Assembly: GCA_049472395.1 (NCBI GenBank)
Contig: JBLIRR010000030.1
Location: 1 to 64,000, forward strand
Source: JBLIRR01 sp049472395
Lineage (GTDB): Bacteria > SZUA-182 > DTGQ01 > JBLIRR01
Reading direction: 5' to 3'
Length of the DNA stretch: 64,000 nucleotides
The notes beneath the pieces were generated by a model. The model ran no database searches. It was not told the DNA's origin and saw only the letters and a program-made list of their open reading frames with translations. Shown here piece by piece: positions 27,285 to 36,273 of this stretch. Position 1 is the first letter of the stretch, and each line of letters opens with the position of its first letter. Position numbers and translations under genes: made by a program.

Positions 27285-28046
27285 CTAAAGACCTTCGAGC
27301 TGCTGTAGTAAAGCCTTGTGTAGAGAAGCATTTGAAGCTATTAAAATATTTTGGGCTGATTGAAATACCATGCCTCCCGCTTCTTTCACCATTACTGTTC
27401 CCGCTGCCAGGTCCCAGGAATATAAATCTTTTGCCCAGAATCCGTCAATCCGTCCATGGGCACAATAAGCTAACGCCAGCGCTGCTGAGCCAATTCTTAA
27501 AACTCCGCGCGTTGAGTCATTCATGCGTCCGAAAATCTCATACTCCTTCTTTTTCTCCTCAGAGGATGCGGAAGAGAAGGCAGCAACATACAGTCCATCT
27601 TTCAGGTTGTCCTTCTGTGACACATGAATCTGTTTCCCGTTTAAATAGGCGCCATGTCCTTTGGAGGAAAAGTAAAGTTCATCACTAAATGGATTGAAGA
27701 TAACCCCTGTGACTATTTCATTATTTTCTTCTAATGCAACAGAAATAGCACAGATGGGTATTCCCTGACTATAATTGACAGTCCCATCGATCGGATCAAT
27801 GTGCCATATTCGTGTAGTGTCTTTTTTTTCTATACTGCTCTCCTCAGCCTTAATGGAATGGCCGGGAAATGCTTCTTTAATGATATTCTTTATGTTCTTT
27901 TCAGACAGGATATCAACTTCGGTCACTAAATCACGTATATTCTGGTTCTTTTGTCTGAAATCATGCAGTTTCTCAAAATAATCTATGAGTATCTCTCCGC
28001 TCGTCTTGACTGCCTTAATCGCAACATCCAAATAGTCTGCGGTCAT
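27285..28046 (-). CDS. Inositol-monophosphatase-family sugar phosphatase
   Basis: The 253 residues carry the family metal motifs: KAEESSIEK (Glu in motif 1), IWHIDPIDGTVNYSQGIP (DPIDGT core) and YSWDLAAGTVMVKEAGG (WDxAAG). Mg-dependent hydrolysis of a sugar or polyol phosphate (inositol, fructose bisphosphate, 3'-phosphoadenosine phosphate, or heptose phosphate). Its end codon overlaps the preceding MtlD-like gene by 4 bases, suggesting it dephosphorylates the product of that dehydrogenase. Confidence 0.87.
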   Translation of the reverse strand: MTADYLDVAIKAVKTSGEILIDYFEKLHDFRQKNQNIRDLVTEVDILSEKNIKNIIKEAFPGHSIKAEESSIEKKDTTRIWHIDPIDGTVNYSQGIPICAISVALEENNEIVTGVIFNPFSDELYFSSKGHGAYLNGKQIHVSQKDNLKDGLYVAAFSSASSEEKKKEYEIFGRMNDSTRGVLRIGSAALALAYCAHGRIDGFWAKDLYSWDLAAGTVMVKEAGGMVFQSAQNILIASNASLHKALLQQLEGL

Positions 28047-29146
28047 TTTTTCTCTCCCTGCTCTCTCGTATTAGTAAACGTGGATAAATCTTGATTCACA
28101 ATAAAGCTGTTTAAAGGATCAAAGAGTTCAATTCCTGCATATTTTCTTAACACTTCACAATCACCGACACTCTCTCTGAGGCTTTGAAGATATAGTGCTT
28201 CTTTATCATCGGAATTATCATACACCAATGCTGCTTTTGCTCCAATCGCTGTGTATTTAGGAATTTTCCTATTAAAAAGGGATAAACGCATTCCCAAGCT
28301 TATCCGATTATCCTTGCCCAGTTTTCTGAGAGGCTCTCTCGCAACCCGCTTTATCGTATCAAAAAGAAGCGTATTTCGAAAACGGCTTAACTCTTTTTGT
28401 TTATACATTTCAGCAAATTCTCGTGTCGCATACCCCGCGCCGATAATGCCATCGGTAATTTCATTAATGGAGCCGACTACTACCTCCTCTATGCATGGAT
28501 CAGCCATGGCTTCATGTATATACCTATACCCTTTTAACCAGCCCAAATAGGCGACTATCGCATGAGGCGCATTATGGATGAAAAGCTTGCAAAACCAGTG
28601 CATATTCAATTCTTCCCTGCTTACTTGCGCGATGGCATCAGGAAGCTGATAATTACCCCTCTCTAATATGAGAATCCCCTGCTCAGTCACTGTCATTAAA
28701 GGATCTTGATCGAGCAGTTCAGGAGGGGCGGTATTGGATGTTATCACATCAGGAATTCCAAAATATATATTTTCATTGCTCGTCAGCTCTCTTAACCTTA
28801 TCACGGTTGAGGCATCATTCTCACACGATATGACGGCTTTGGCTCTTTTAAAATATTCAGCCAAGTCATAACAATTGTTTGGGCCGACACAACTAAATAC
28901 AATGTCATATTTTTCTATAGGGACATCATCCCCTAATAAAAAACATTCTGATACGGGAACCTCAATGAATTTATACCTTCTCTCTTCGGCAATGGCTGCA
29001 GTATACACCTGCCGGGTTTTCATCAAATCAACAAGCGCACTATTGTTGTCAACAAAACTCAACGTAATATCATAGTTTTGCAAAAGAGGGCCCAGAAACC
29101 CTCGCCCGATAGCACCGGCACCATATATGAGTATGTTTAAGGACAT
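28043..29146 (-). CDS. Mannitol-1-phosphate dehydrogenase-like (long-chain polyol dehydrogenase)
   Basis: The 367 residues start with ILIYGAGAIGRGFLGPLL, the MtlD N-terminal dinucleotide motif, and hold the catalytic helix KLFIHNAPHAIVAYLGWLKG (Lys, Asn, His of polyol-specific long-chain dehydrogenases). The family interconverts keto-sugar phosphate and polyol phosphate with NAD(H). Together with the phosphatase (4-base overlap) and the MDR dehydrogenase next to it, this could make a free or activated polyol for the glycan. Exact substrate not determined. Confidence 0.78.
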   Translation of the reverse strand: MSLNILIYGAGAIGRGFLGPLLQNYDITLSFVDNNSALVDLMKTRQVYTAAIAEERRYKFIEVPVSECFLLGDDVPIEKYDIVFSCVGPNNCYDLAEYFKRAKAVISCENDASTVIRLRELTSNENIYFGIPDVITSNTAPPELLDQDPLMTVTEQGILILERGNYQLPDAIAQVSREELNMHWFCKLFIHNAPHAIVAYLGWLKGYRYIHEAMADPCIEEVVVGSINEITDGIIGAGYATREFAEMYKQKELSRFRNTLLFDTIKRVAREPLRKLGKDNRISLGMRLSLFNRKIPKYTAIGAKAALVYDNSDDKEALYLQSLRESVGDCEVLRKYAGIELFDPLNSFIVNQDLSTFTNTREQGEKK

Positions 29147-29150
29147 AATT

Positions 29151-30059
29151 CTAGTTTTTCTTGCCTATCACCGCCCGAATATACTGCCCTTCAGGATCGC
29201 CATATTTTAATTGTGTAGCTTGAGCGAAGTATGACATCACCTCATTATGATGTGTAATTTTTACTCTATTTTTTACCTTTCTCACCATATTTTTCAACAA
29301 AGTTTTTCTATTCTCCTGTTCTATATTCTCAAAAGCAGCCTGCGGTATTCTCACACAGCATGTATTAAAAAATAGCTCCCTGGCGCCTGCCCTATCAATG
29401 GTCATACGAAGTGAGGCTTTTGAAAAAATATGGGTCATTGTGTTATTTTCATAATAGGTATCATCAATATTTTTATCGTTTAATATATCGAGTAAAATAA
29501 CGCCATCTTCTTTTAAAAGATGCAACATCTGGGTAAGAGCCACAACAGGCTTGTGAAAATAATAGAGGATATTACACGCAAAAATGACATCAAAAAACCC
29601 CATATAAGGGCTCTCATAGTCAAGTGGAAAAAAATTGCCTATCACCTTAATGTTACGCTTTTGCAGCAAATTTCTGCTTTCTGATTCTGGTTCCACGGCA
29701 TACAAGCCTAAGTTCTTTTTCGTAAGGATCAATTGCTGAAACATTCCAGGAAATCCGGGACCTATCTCTAAGACTTTCATGCCATCATTCAAGAATTTAT
29801 AATGCGATACCAACGCTAAACGTGAGAAATCAATAAAATATTTTCGTGTTTTAAATGAGGTTAAAAATCCAACATTATGCTGTTGAAGCTTCGAATATTC
29901 AACTGAAAAATGACTATCCTCTCGTCGTCTGCTCTCTTTGCGTGGGTAAAAGGATTGATGTTCACATCTCTTACATCGCACTAAATCACACATCCCTAAT
30001 ACTTTATGAGATATTTCCTTTACAGAAAGCTCATTACTTTCACAAATATCACATAGCAC
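29151..30059 (-). CDS. Class I SAM methyltransferase
   Basis: The 302-residue protein has an N-terminal Cys-pair module (LCDICESNEL, LVRCKRCEHQ), then KVLEIGPGFPGMFQQL (motif I), LYAVEPESESRNLL and VIFACNILYYFHKP. A C-terminal basic stretch (ENRKTLLKNMVRKVKNRVKI) follows. The predicted start is GTG. Substrate unclear; one of several zinc-module methyltransferases in this locus. Confidence 0.78.
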   Translation of the reverse strand: MLCDICESNELSVKEISHKVLGMCDLVRCKRCEHQSFYPRKESRRREDSHFSVEYSKLQQHNVGFLTSFKTRKYFIDFSRLALVSHYKFLNDGMKVLEIGPGFPGMFQQLILTKKNLGLYAVEPESESRNLLQKRNIKVIGNFFPLDYESPYMGFFDVIFACNILYYFHKPVVALTQMLHLLKEDGVILLDILNDKNIDDTYYENNTMTHIFSKASLRMTIDRAGARELFFNTCCVRIPQAAFENIEQENRKTLLKNMVRKVKNRVKITHHNEVMSYFAQATQLKYGDPEGQYIRAVIGKKN

Positions 30060-30178
30060 AACAAAGGCCCTTTTCTCAATCTCGCCGCCATACCCTTTTC
30101 TAGCCGTTCACATGTTTAAAGTGTAGCGTTCAGGGTTATCTTTCCTTCGCAGTTCTTCTCCAGAGGTCATTACCTATC

Positions 30179-31735
30179 TTATCGACAGATACCTTCCCTT
30201 TCTCTGAGTTCCCGCTTCAATATTTTCCCGGAAGGCCCCTTGGGAAGAGCGTCGATGAATACGAATTCGGCCGGCGTTTTAAAATCACCAAGCTTTTCTT
30301 TGCAATATATCTTAAGCTCTTTTGAATCAGTATGAAAGCCATCTTTTACCACGACGTAGCTTTTGATAGTCTCTCCCAAGAGAATATCCGGCTTACCGAT
30401 TGTCGCAGCCTCTTTGATTGAGGGATGCGAGATAAGAGTCTCATCAATCTGGGAAGGCACTATATTAACCCCACCCTTAATAATCAAATCTTTTTTTCTT
30501 TCACAGTAGTAATAGAGCCCCTCTTTATCTTTTACTCCCAAATCCCCTGTCATGAAATACCCATTATGAAAACTCTCCTCATAGAGCTTGTGATTTTTAT
30601 AATATCCCTTCAAAAGCCCCGGCCCCTTTATTCCGAACTCGCCCAACTCCCCTTCCTTGACCTCCTGTCTGTTTTCATCAAAAAGCACCACATCAACGAT
30701 ATCAAAAGGCCTTCCTATGCTCCCCGCTCGCCGGCCAGGCTCCCTCGGATTATCAAAATGAGTGGCCCCTGTCTCAGATAATCCATAGAGATTCGCCAGG
30801 GGTATGCCAAATTTATGTTCAAATGCCTCCTGAAGATTCTGGGGGAGAAAGGAAGAACCACACCCTATAAAGTCAATAGTGGCGACTTTTTCCTGTGTAA
30901 AATTTTTATAGGGGGTATTGAGAATAGCAATGATTATTGAGGGGACTATCTCAATAAACGTTACTTTATGCCGTTCGATCTCATCCCAAAGATTCGCCCT
31001 CACTTTCCAAAAGGATTCGTATAAAACAACTGTGGACCCCGTGCATATGCATTGTTGTATGGTATATCGAAGCGAGGCGGTATGGCCAAGTGGCAATACA
31101 CATATGTGGACAGATCCTGGAGTTGTAAAACCACTGCGGAGCATGGACGCTTGTGTCACTACCATGCTTTTATAGGAATATTCAATAATTTTCGGACTCC
31201 CGGTAGTTCCGGAAGAATAATACATGATTGCAGTGCGTGTAGTGTCCACGTCAGGTGATGGGAATGGATTTATCGGGTATTTCTGCACTCTTTCAATAAA
31301 AGAGCCCCCTTCACACTCATCCAAATTTCTTACAATAAAGGGGGACTTTGAGAGGGCTTTTATATGATTTCTATGGCAAAAAATAATTTTCGGGCTTATA
31401 ATTTCTACTTTTGAGAGCACTTCCTCGCCACTTAAGTGAAACGGAAAGGGATTAAGGATGATCCGGCTTCTCAATGCCGCAAAATAGAGAAGCAGATAAT
31501 CAATGGAGTTTCTCAGGATAACAGAAATAATATCCCCCTGCCCTAGACCTTCGCTCTGCAGAAAATAACAACATTGATTCACCATTTTATTAAATGCTGC
31601 ATACGTCCACTTATGCTCACCCTCAATAAGAAAAAGCTGGTCAGGAAACTTCCGGGAGGTGTGGTCCACTATTTCGGAAAAAGTCGGAAATCTCTCAATA
31701 GCTGCTGCCAGTGTGTGCTGTTTCTCGTTATCCAT
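30179..31735 (-). CDS. AMP-dependent acyl/aryl acid ligase
   Basis: The 518-residue ANL-superfamily enzyme has AIMYYSSGTTGSPKIIEYS (P-loop-like motif), LANLYGLSETGATHF, YFMTGDLGVKDKEG and a C-terminal Lys in PKGPSGKILKREL. I choose the ATG at 31735, overlapping the VOC stop by 8 bases; the frame upstream only retranslates that gene. It adenylates a carboxylic acid and transfers it to CoA or a phosphopantetheine arm. The stand-alone ACP at 23440 is the obvious local acceptor, which would make this an acyl-loading pair. Confidence 0.88.
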   Translation of the reverse strand: MDNEKQHTLAAAIERFPTFSEIVDHTSRKFPDQLFLIEGEHKWTYAAFNKMVNQCCYFLQSEGLGQGDIISVILRNSIDYLLLYFAALRSRIILNPFPFHLSGEEVLSKVEIISPKIIFCHRNHIKALSKSPFIVRNLDECEGGSFIERVQKYPINPFPSPDVDTTRTAIMYYSSGTTGSPKIIEYSYKSMVVTQASMLRSGFTTPGSVHICVLPLGHTASLRYTIQQCICTGSTVVLYESFWKVRANLWDEIERHKVTFIEIVPSIIIAILNTPYKNFTQEKVATIDFIGCGSSFLPQNLQEAFEHKFGIPLANLYGLSETGATHFDNPREPGRRAGSIGRPFDIVDVVLFDENRQEVKEGELGEFGIKGPGLLKGYYKNHKLYEESFHNGYFMTGDLGVKDKEGLYYYCERKKDLIIKGGVNIVPSQIDETLISHPSIKEAATIGKPDILLGETIKSYVVVKDGFHTDSKELKIYCKEKLGDFKTPAEFVFIDALPKGPSGKILKRELREREGICR

Positions 31736-32144
31736 CTTGTTTCTCAATGAGTTCCACCAAATCTTTTTCGCTTGTATAAAGCCACACAGTGCGGGTATTA
31801 CCATGCCCCGCACCCAGAACAATACTGTTAAGAATCATTGCGCGCAGCGATTTAAAATGTTCTATTGCCTTCTCTATATTCTCTACTTCATACGCCAGAT
31901 GATGAAGGCCTCCTCCTGTTTTTTTTAAAAAATTGCTCACGCGCGAATTTTCATCAATAGGCATTATCAGTTCAATCATCGGCATTCTGCCATGCCCCGC
32001 ATCTAAGAATAAGACATTCACATTATGGGCGGGTTCATAGACAACACCTGATAAGGGCTTACACCCGTATGTCTTCATATAGTACTCTTTTGAATGCTCA
32101 ATATCTTTTACCACAATACCTATATGCTCTAATCTCATCTCCAT
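31728..32144 (-). CDS. VOC-family (glyoxalase / methylmalonyl-CoA epimerase-like) protein
   Basis: The 138 residues from the second ATG (GGGGTG about 5 bases upstream) contain two paired beta-alpha-beta-beta-beta modules. Metal residues are visible: LEHIGIVV (His), MIELIMP (Glu), GLHHLAYEV (His) and DLVELIEK (Glu). The pattern LEHIGIVVKDIE matches methylmalonyl-CoA epimerases. It lies directly before the AMP-ligase gene, so it may epimerise or rearrange the acyl thioester. A longer TTG start at 32165 is possible. Confidence 0.8.
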   Translation of the reverse strand: MEMRLEHIGIVVKDIEHSKEYYMKTYGCKPLSGVVYEPAHNVNVLFLDAGHGRMPMIELIMPIDENSRVSNFLKKTGGGLHHLAYEVENIEKAIEHFKSLRAMILNSIVLGAGHGNTRTVWLYTSEKDLVELIEKQDG

Positions 32145-32170
32145 CACGTCACCCCATTCAGTCAATTTTT

Positions 32171-33157
32171 CTAATAAATTTCCAGAGTATCTCCCATTGT
32201 AAAATACCAGTTATCCTCACACAAAAGGGATTTATATCGTTCTTGATCTAGATTGAACCGGCAGATCATCGGACGAGATGAGACTTTCTGAAATCCATAC
32301 CCCTGGAGGATTTTCCGTAAAAATAAAGATCCTTGCATCCATAAATTGACTTCATGCACCTTCCTGGTTTTAAAAAATTCCAGTCCCTTTTCAACCAAAA
32401 AGAGGGCATAATCTTCCTTGTCCTGACGAGTAAAAAGATCTATAAAATGACCCCTTAAGATGGCCTCTTCCTGATAAAGCTTGAGGACGCAGTATCCGAC
32501 TAATCTTCCATTATCGTAAGCACCAAAGGAATAATAGGTTATATCAGGCCGTGCAGAATATCGCCAGTTCAGGAAATCCGCATTCCTGATCACTATTACT
32601 TTATATAAGTGCTTGGTTTCATCCCACAGCGCATCTGTGGCATGATCAAATTCCTCTATTCCCTTAAATTGCAGTCCTGCGGGAAAATTAGTAATAAAAT
32701 GCTCTGAGGCTCCATCCAATGTTTTCTGAAACAATGCCTGCATAGAGATGTCCGAATACCCAAGGTGTGTGATATGAAGATCATAGGCATTGTCGTTGGG
32801 ATAGCCATAGGTAAAGGGAATTTTTTGTCTTTCAACCTCTTTGAGCATTTTATCAGCGACAAATTTAATAAGTCCCCGATTCTGCCACGCCGGCTTTACA
32901 ATCATCGCGATTGAATGGGAGCCTCTGATTTTTTCTCCGTTAATCCAGTACCACATCGGTATGACCGCAAAATGAGCAATCAGCTCACCTTCATTGTCCG
33001 CCACAAAAATTATCGGTTCTCCCGCGGGATTATCCCCCTTATATTTCCAATACCAGTTGGGCAGGTCACGGCGATTCCACGGATGGACCTCCACAAGCCG
33101 GTCGAGGAGCATAATATCCTGTTCATCCCCCTCTTTGTAAGGTCTAATATCTATCAT
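32171..33157 (-). CDS. GNAT-family acetyltransferase (long form)
   Basis: The 328 residues have an N-terminal GNAT domain (residues 1-150: EGELIAHFAVIPMWYW, SHSIAMIVKPAWQNRGLIKF with the Q/RxxG-type loop) and a second half resembling a degenerate GNAT fold (NGRLVGYCVLKL, GYGFQKVSSRP). Such double-GNAT proteins occur in surface polysaccharide loci. The catalytic substrate is unknown. Followed by a 132-base gap carrying a decayed repeat. Confidence 0.75.
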   Translation of the reverse strand: MIDIRPYKEGDEQDIMLLDRLVEVHPWNRRDLPNWYWKYKGDNPAGEPIIFVADNEGELIAHFAVIPMWYWINGEKIRGSHSIAMIVKPAWQNRGLIKFVADKMLKEVERQKIPFTYGYPNDNAYDLHITHLGYSDISMQALFQKTLDGASEHFITNFPAGLQFKGIEEFDHATDALWDETKHLYKVIVIRNADFLNWRYSARPDITYYSFGAYDNGRLVGYCVLKLYQEEAILRGHFIDLFTRQDKEDYALFLVEKGLEFFKTRKVHEVNLWMQGSLFLRKILQGYGFQKVSSRPMICRFNLDQERYKSLLCEDNWYFTMGDTLEIY

Positions 33158-33199
33158 AATGTCTCCACCTTATCTCCTCTACAATGTCTCCTTGTGTGT

Positions 33200-33281
33200 C
33201 GGCAATTCTCATTTTAAGCACATACCATGTTGCACATTACCCCGCGTTTCGCATACACATACGTCAAAATTATAATTGCTG
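33200..33281. repeat. Decayed copy of the CAGCAATTCTAATTTTGA palindromic element
   Basis: The left arm CGGCAATTCTCATTTTAA and right arm TCAAAATTATAATTGCTG match the arms of the element at 54220-54295, and the interior (CACATACCATGTTGCA) matches ACATAACATGTGGCA there. It sits in the intergenic gap between GNAT and PseG. No flanking direct repeat is visible. Confidence 0.6.
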
Positions 33282-33289
33282 CGTGCCTT

Positions 33290-34351
33290 TTATGTGAGTT
33301 GATACAAATCCATTATATGATCCACAACTCTTTCCACTCCCCTGCCATCTATAAATGCTTTGCCTTTTTTCGACATCCTCTGTCGCATGATTCTATTTCG
33401 TAAAAACTCAAAAAACAACTCTATAAATTCTTTTTCCTCTGCATTTTCACTGCGGCCTAAAAAGGTCCCAAATCCCTTTTCATTTACCTTACGCCCTGTC
33501 ACTTCTTGATTGTCATCAATAATAAATACTATTTGCGGCACCCCGAGAAAAGCAAGCTCAAATACGCTCGTCCCCGCGGCAGTAATTGCGAAGTCAGCAT
33601 CTTTCATGATGGACGCAAGCTCATAGTTTCCACTGATCATCTCTATCTTGATCTTTTTAAAGTCTGAGGTTATACCTTCAATCTTTTCTATCTGGGCTGC
33701 ATCAGCCGGAAGGGCCCAAAGGATCCTAAGGGGTGATTCCAAGCGCTGATCTATATGATGAAACATCCCTAACAGGTGCTTGATCCGGGAGAAGGTATCA
33801 CCCCCGCCAAAGCTCATGAACACAAAAGGATCATGCCTTATACTGTTCTCTTTTTTTCTCATCCTTAGTACATCATCTCGCAGTAATACATAGCGAGTAC
33901 CAAGCAGAAACCTCACCTCTCCCATGGTTTTATACACAAGGGATTCGGCATTAATGTTTTGATTGATAATAAGATCCACACAAAAGTCTCGATCTGCCAT
34001 ATCATCGATGGCGATGAGATTGGAATATTTTTTTTTGAATTCAACCATCTGGGATGTGGTGACATCATAATTATCAAATATCACAATAGTTGAGTTATTA
34101 TGGCCTGATAAGCCACCAAGGTCACATTCAAGTCCCTCAGCCTCATCATCCAGAAAGATATAATGAAAATTGTCTTTCTCCAAGAGTATCCTGTATAAAT
34201 CCGCACACTCAAGTTTTCTGACCAGAAAGGTTGTGATGAAACCTTTTTTCTGAAATCCCTGAGCTAAGGCAATACATCGCATTATATGCCCAAGGCCGTA
34301 GCGGAGGCCCGCATCACATCGAAAATAAATTGTTCCCCTACCTGCTCCCAT
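33290..34351 (-). CDS. pseG: UDP-2,4-diacetamido-2,4,6-trideoxy-altropyranose hydrolase
   Basis: The 353-residue GT-B-like protein starts IYFRCDAGLRYGLGHIMRCI, the PseG signature (RxDxxxxxGxGHxxR). Then AIDDMADRDFCVDLIINQN, FGGGDTFS and ITAAGTSVFELAFLGVPQ (nucleotide-binding C-lobe). PseG removes UDP from the sugar, giving the free 6-deoxy-diacetamido-altrose that PseI condenses with PEP. The ATG start overlaps the deacetylase stop by 14 bases. Full length for the family. Confidence 0.88.
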   Translation of the reverse strand: MGAGRGTIYFRCDAGLRYGLGHIMRCIALAQGFQKKGFITTFLVRKLECADLYRILLEKDNFHYIFLDDEAEGLECDLGGLSGHNNSTIVIFDNYDVTTSQMVEFKKKYSNLIAIDDMADRDFCVDLIINQNINAESLVYKTMGEVRFLLGTRYVLLRDDVLRMRKKENSIRHDPFVFMSFGGGDTFSRIKHLLGMFHHIDQRLESPLRILWALPADAAQIEKIEGITSDFKKIKIEMISGNYELASIMKDADFAITAAGTSVFELAFLGVPQIVFIIDDNQEVTGRKVNEKGFGTFLGRSENAEEKEFIELFFEFLRNRIMRQRMSKKGKAFIDGRGVERVVDHIMDLYQLT

Positions 34352-35057
34352 GAATCACTGCCCTTACACACTCAAATGCTTCAGCAGCCTCAAGATTAAC
34401 CATTTGACCATAGCGCTGGGCCTGAATTCTCACCGAATCTAATGATCGAGCATAGGGAAAGGGCTTTATTTCTGACTCATAGTATGACATGGCCTTGATT
34501 TTATCATCAATAGTGCGTGTCACATCAATGAATACATGAGGAATAAAATAGTTCTCGCGCGACCCAAAATAAAGCTCAGTGGATGAGAGGATATCAAAGC
34601 AAAGGATAATATCCGGCGCCCATACCTGTCCGGGGCGTGATGCTGTCATCACCGCACGATTGGTAATCTGATGGTCAATATTTAAATCACCCCGGTGGTG
34701 AGTCATAATAATAGTGGCAGGGAATTTTTGCAGGAAAGACTCAATCTCCTTAATGATATCAAGTAAATCGACAGAATCAAAACGATTATCGGGAAATTCC
34801 TTTAAAATAACCTCATCAACCCCGAGCGTCCGGTTCGCGTGCAGACAACTTCTCTTTAACTGCTCTATATGCGCTTTATCAGCTTCTCTGTTACGGATTT
34901 TGCGCCGCGACGTGATACCTTCGCCAAGGATCAAGACCTTAATCTGCGCGCCCTCTCCTGCCCATTTCTTTAAGGTAGCGCCACATCCCAGAATTTCATC
35001 ATCAGGATGCGCTGCAATGACTGCTATTTTTGTCTCACCATTCACCATATCGTTCAT
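34338..35057 (-). CDS. PIG-L (LmbE)-family N-deacetylase
   Basis: The 239 residues begin with AVIAAHPDDEILGCGATL, where AHPDDE is the zinc-binding motif of PIG-L/MshB/LmbE amidases, and carry a third ligand region MTHHRGDLNIDHQITNRAV (HxxH). The enzyme would remove an N-acetyl group from a sugar, allowing a different acyl group to be installed. Start 3 bases before the GNAT gene's stop. Its position next to PseG/PseH-like genes suggests it edits a diamino-sugar or nonulosonic acid. Confidence 0.87.
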   Translation of the reverse strand: MNDMVNGETKIAVIAAHPDDEILGCGATLKKWAGEGAQIKVLILGEGITSRRKIRNREADKAHIEQLKRSCLHANRTLGVDEVILKEFPDNRFDSVDLLDIIKEIESFLQKFPATIIMTHHRGDLNIDHQITNRAVMTASRPGQVWAPDIILCFDILSSTELYFGSRENYFIPHVFIDVTRTIDDKIKAMSYYESEIKPFPYARSLDSVRIQAQRYGQMVNLEAAEAFECVRAVIHGSR

Positions 35058-35059
35058 GC

Positions 35060-35545
35060 TTACTCTGTGTCCGTGATATTTTTATCAAATACATAGGTCA
35101 CGAAACTTTCTTTAAATCCAGCTTTTTGAAAGGCTTTCACCGACGCTTTGTTCTCGATTTTGATCTCGGCGACTATAGGTTTCATGTTTTTTTTCTCAGA
35201 CCTATAGAGCGCTACACCCCTCTCTATCAGGTCGGTTCCGAATCCCTTTCCAATCCATGCAGGATTTACCATGACACTCACCTTTATGGAACTGCCATGA
35301 TCTTCAAACCTTATTGTACCAATTTTATTCTCTTTTTTATAGGCCATATAGGCCACTGTTTTCGGATCTTTCAATTGTGTATGAAACCATTTTTCATGCT
35401 CATCCCATGCAAGCGGCTCCGAATTAAAAAAATTCTTTCTTACATCAGGATTGTTTCTCCAGTGAAATAAATCTTTACTGTCACCGGGCCCCACATGTCT
35501 TAAAATGATCGGTCCCTTTTCATTCTTTTGGTCGCACATGTGCAT
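35060..35545 (-). CDS. pseH: GNAT acetyltransferase, PseH-like
   Basis: The 161-residue RimJ/RimL-type GNAT contains LFHWRNNPDVRKNFFNSEPL, typical of PseH-type enzymes, VMVNPAWIGKGFGTDL (CoA loop) and EIKIENKASVKAFQKAGF. PseH N-acetylates the C4 amino group of UDP-4-amino-4,6-dideoxy-AltNAc after PseC. Location between SpsF/PseF-like and PIG-L/PseG genes fits. Start overlaps the end of the cytidylyltransferase by 26 bases. Confidence 0.75.
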   Translation of the reverse strand: MHMCDQKNEKGPIILRHVGPGDSKDLFHWRNNPDVRKNFFNSEPLAWDEHEKWFHTQLKDPKTVAYMAYKKENKIGTIRFEDHGSSIKVSVMVNPAWIGKGFGTDLIERGVALYRSEKKNMKPIVAEIKIENKASVKAFQKAGFKESFVTYVFDKNITDTE

Positions 35546-36248
35546 TTATAGATCTCCACTCAGGATGTGCATCCATCACATCAAGCATGTCTTCCAAACC
35601 GAAAGCCGGTTTTCTCGGGAACAATGCCTCAAAAATTTTTGTAATAAGCGCCAAATCCTCTGGTGTATCAACAGTCCAGCGATGATGACTTTGATCTGTG
35701 TCATAGGGAACATTGACACACCTATATCGCTCTGGCCTTTGATGAATAAAGGGTGTCACATGCTCACGTTCAACTTCATCTTCTGCTTCTCTGTGCGCTT
35801 CTTGTAATACCTTAAAAGAGAACACTTCGGTGTCCATTCCCCGGGGATAGGTCCGTGACAGTACATTGGATACATAATCACAGCTGTCTTTATTATTCAT
35901 ATAAAAAGCAATAACCTTATTGATCACCTTTGAATCGATAACAGGGCAATCTGACGTTATTCGAATGATTATATCTGCGCTGAACTCTTTGGCTGTCTCA
36001 TAATAGCGGCTTAACACATCCTCCTCTGACCCTCGATAAAAATCCATAGCACATTGCTTGCATAGAGTAACAATTGGCTCATCAGTGCTATTCGTGGTCG
36101 TGGCAATCACTATCTGGTCTGCATTCTGCACTCTCTTAAGACGGGCAATCAAATGCGCCAGAAGCGGTTTCCCGCATACCTCCTTTAAGACTTTGCCCGG
36201 TAAGCGCGTAGAGGTCATTCGAGCCTGCACGATAATTACTTTTTTCAT
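35520..36248 (-). CDS. SpsF/PseF-like cytidylyltransferase
   Basis: The 242 residues from the ATG at 36248 (AGAGA upstream) include VIIVQARMTSTRLPGKVL, the SpsF/NeuA-type nucleotide loop, IVIATTTNSTDEPI, YRGSEEDVLSRYYETA and IRITSDCPVIDSKVI. PseF (CMP-pseudaminic acid synthetase) and SpsF proteins share this fold. Between PseH and the ABC exporter it is the best candidate to activate the pseudaminic-type acid. An upstream extension to 36287 only overlaps the ABC gene. Confidence 0.82.
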   Translation of the reverse strand: MKKVIIVQARMTSTRLPGKVLKEVCGKPLLAHLIARLKRVQNADQIVIATTTNSTDEPIVTLCKQCAMDFYRGSEEDVLSRYYETAKEFSADIIIRITSDCPVIDSKVINKVIAFYMNNKDSCDYVSNVLSRTYPRGMDTEVFSFKVLQEAHREAEDEVEREHVTPFIHQRPERYRCVNVPYDTDQSHHRWTVDTPEDLALITKIFEALFPRKPAFGLEDMLDVMDAHPEWRSINAHVRPKE

Positions 36249-36273
36249 CAAAAAAAATCTCTCTCCACCACAC

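Noticed and set aside
31736..31822. Longer start for the AMP-dependent ligase
   Set aside because: It lies inside the VOC gene and gives an unrelated hydrophobic leader.
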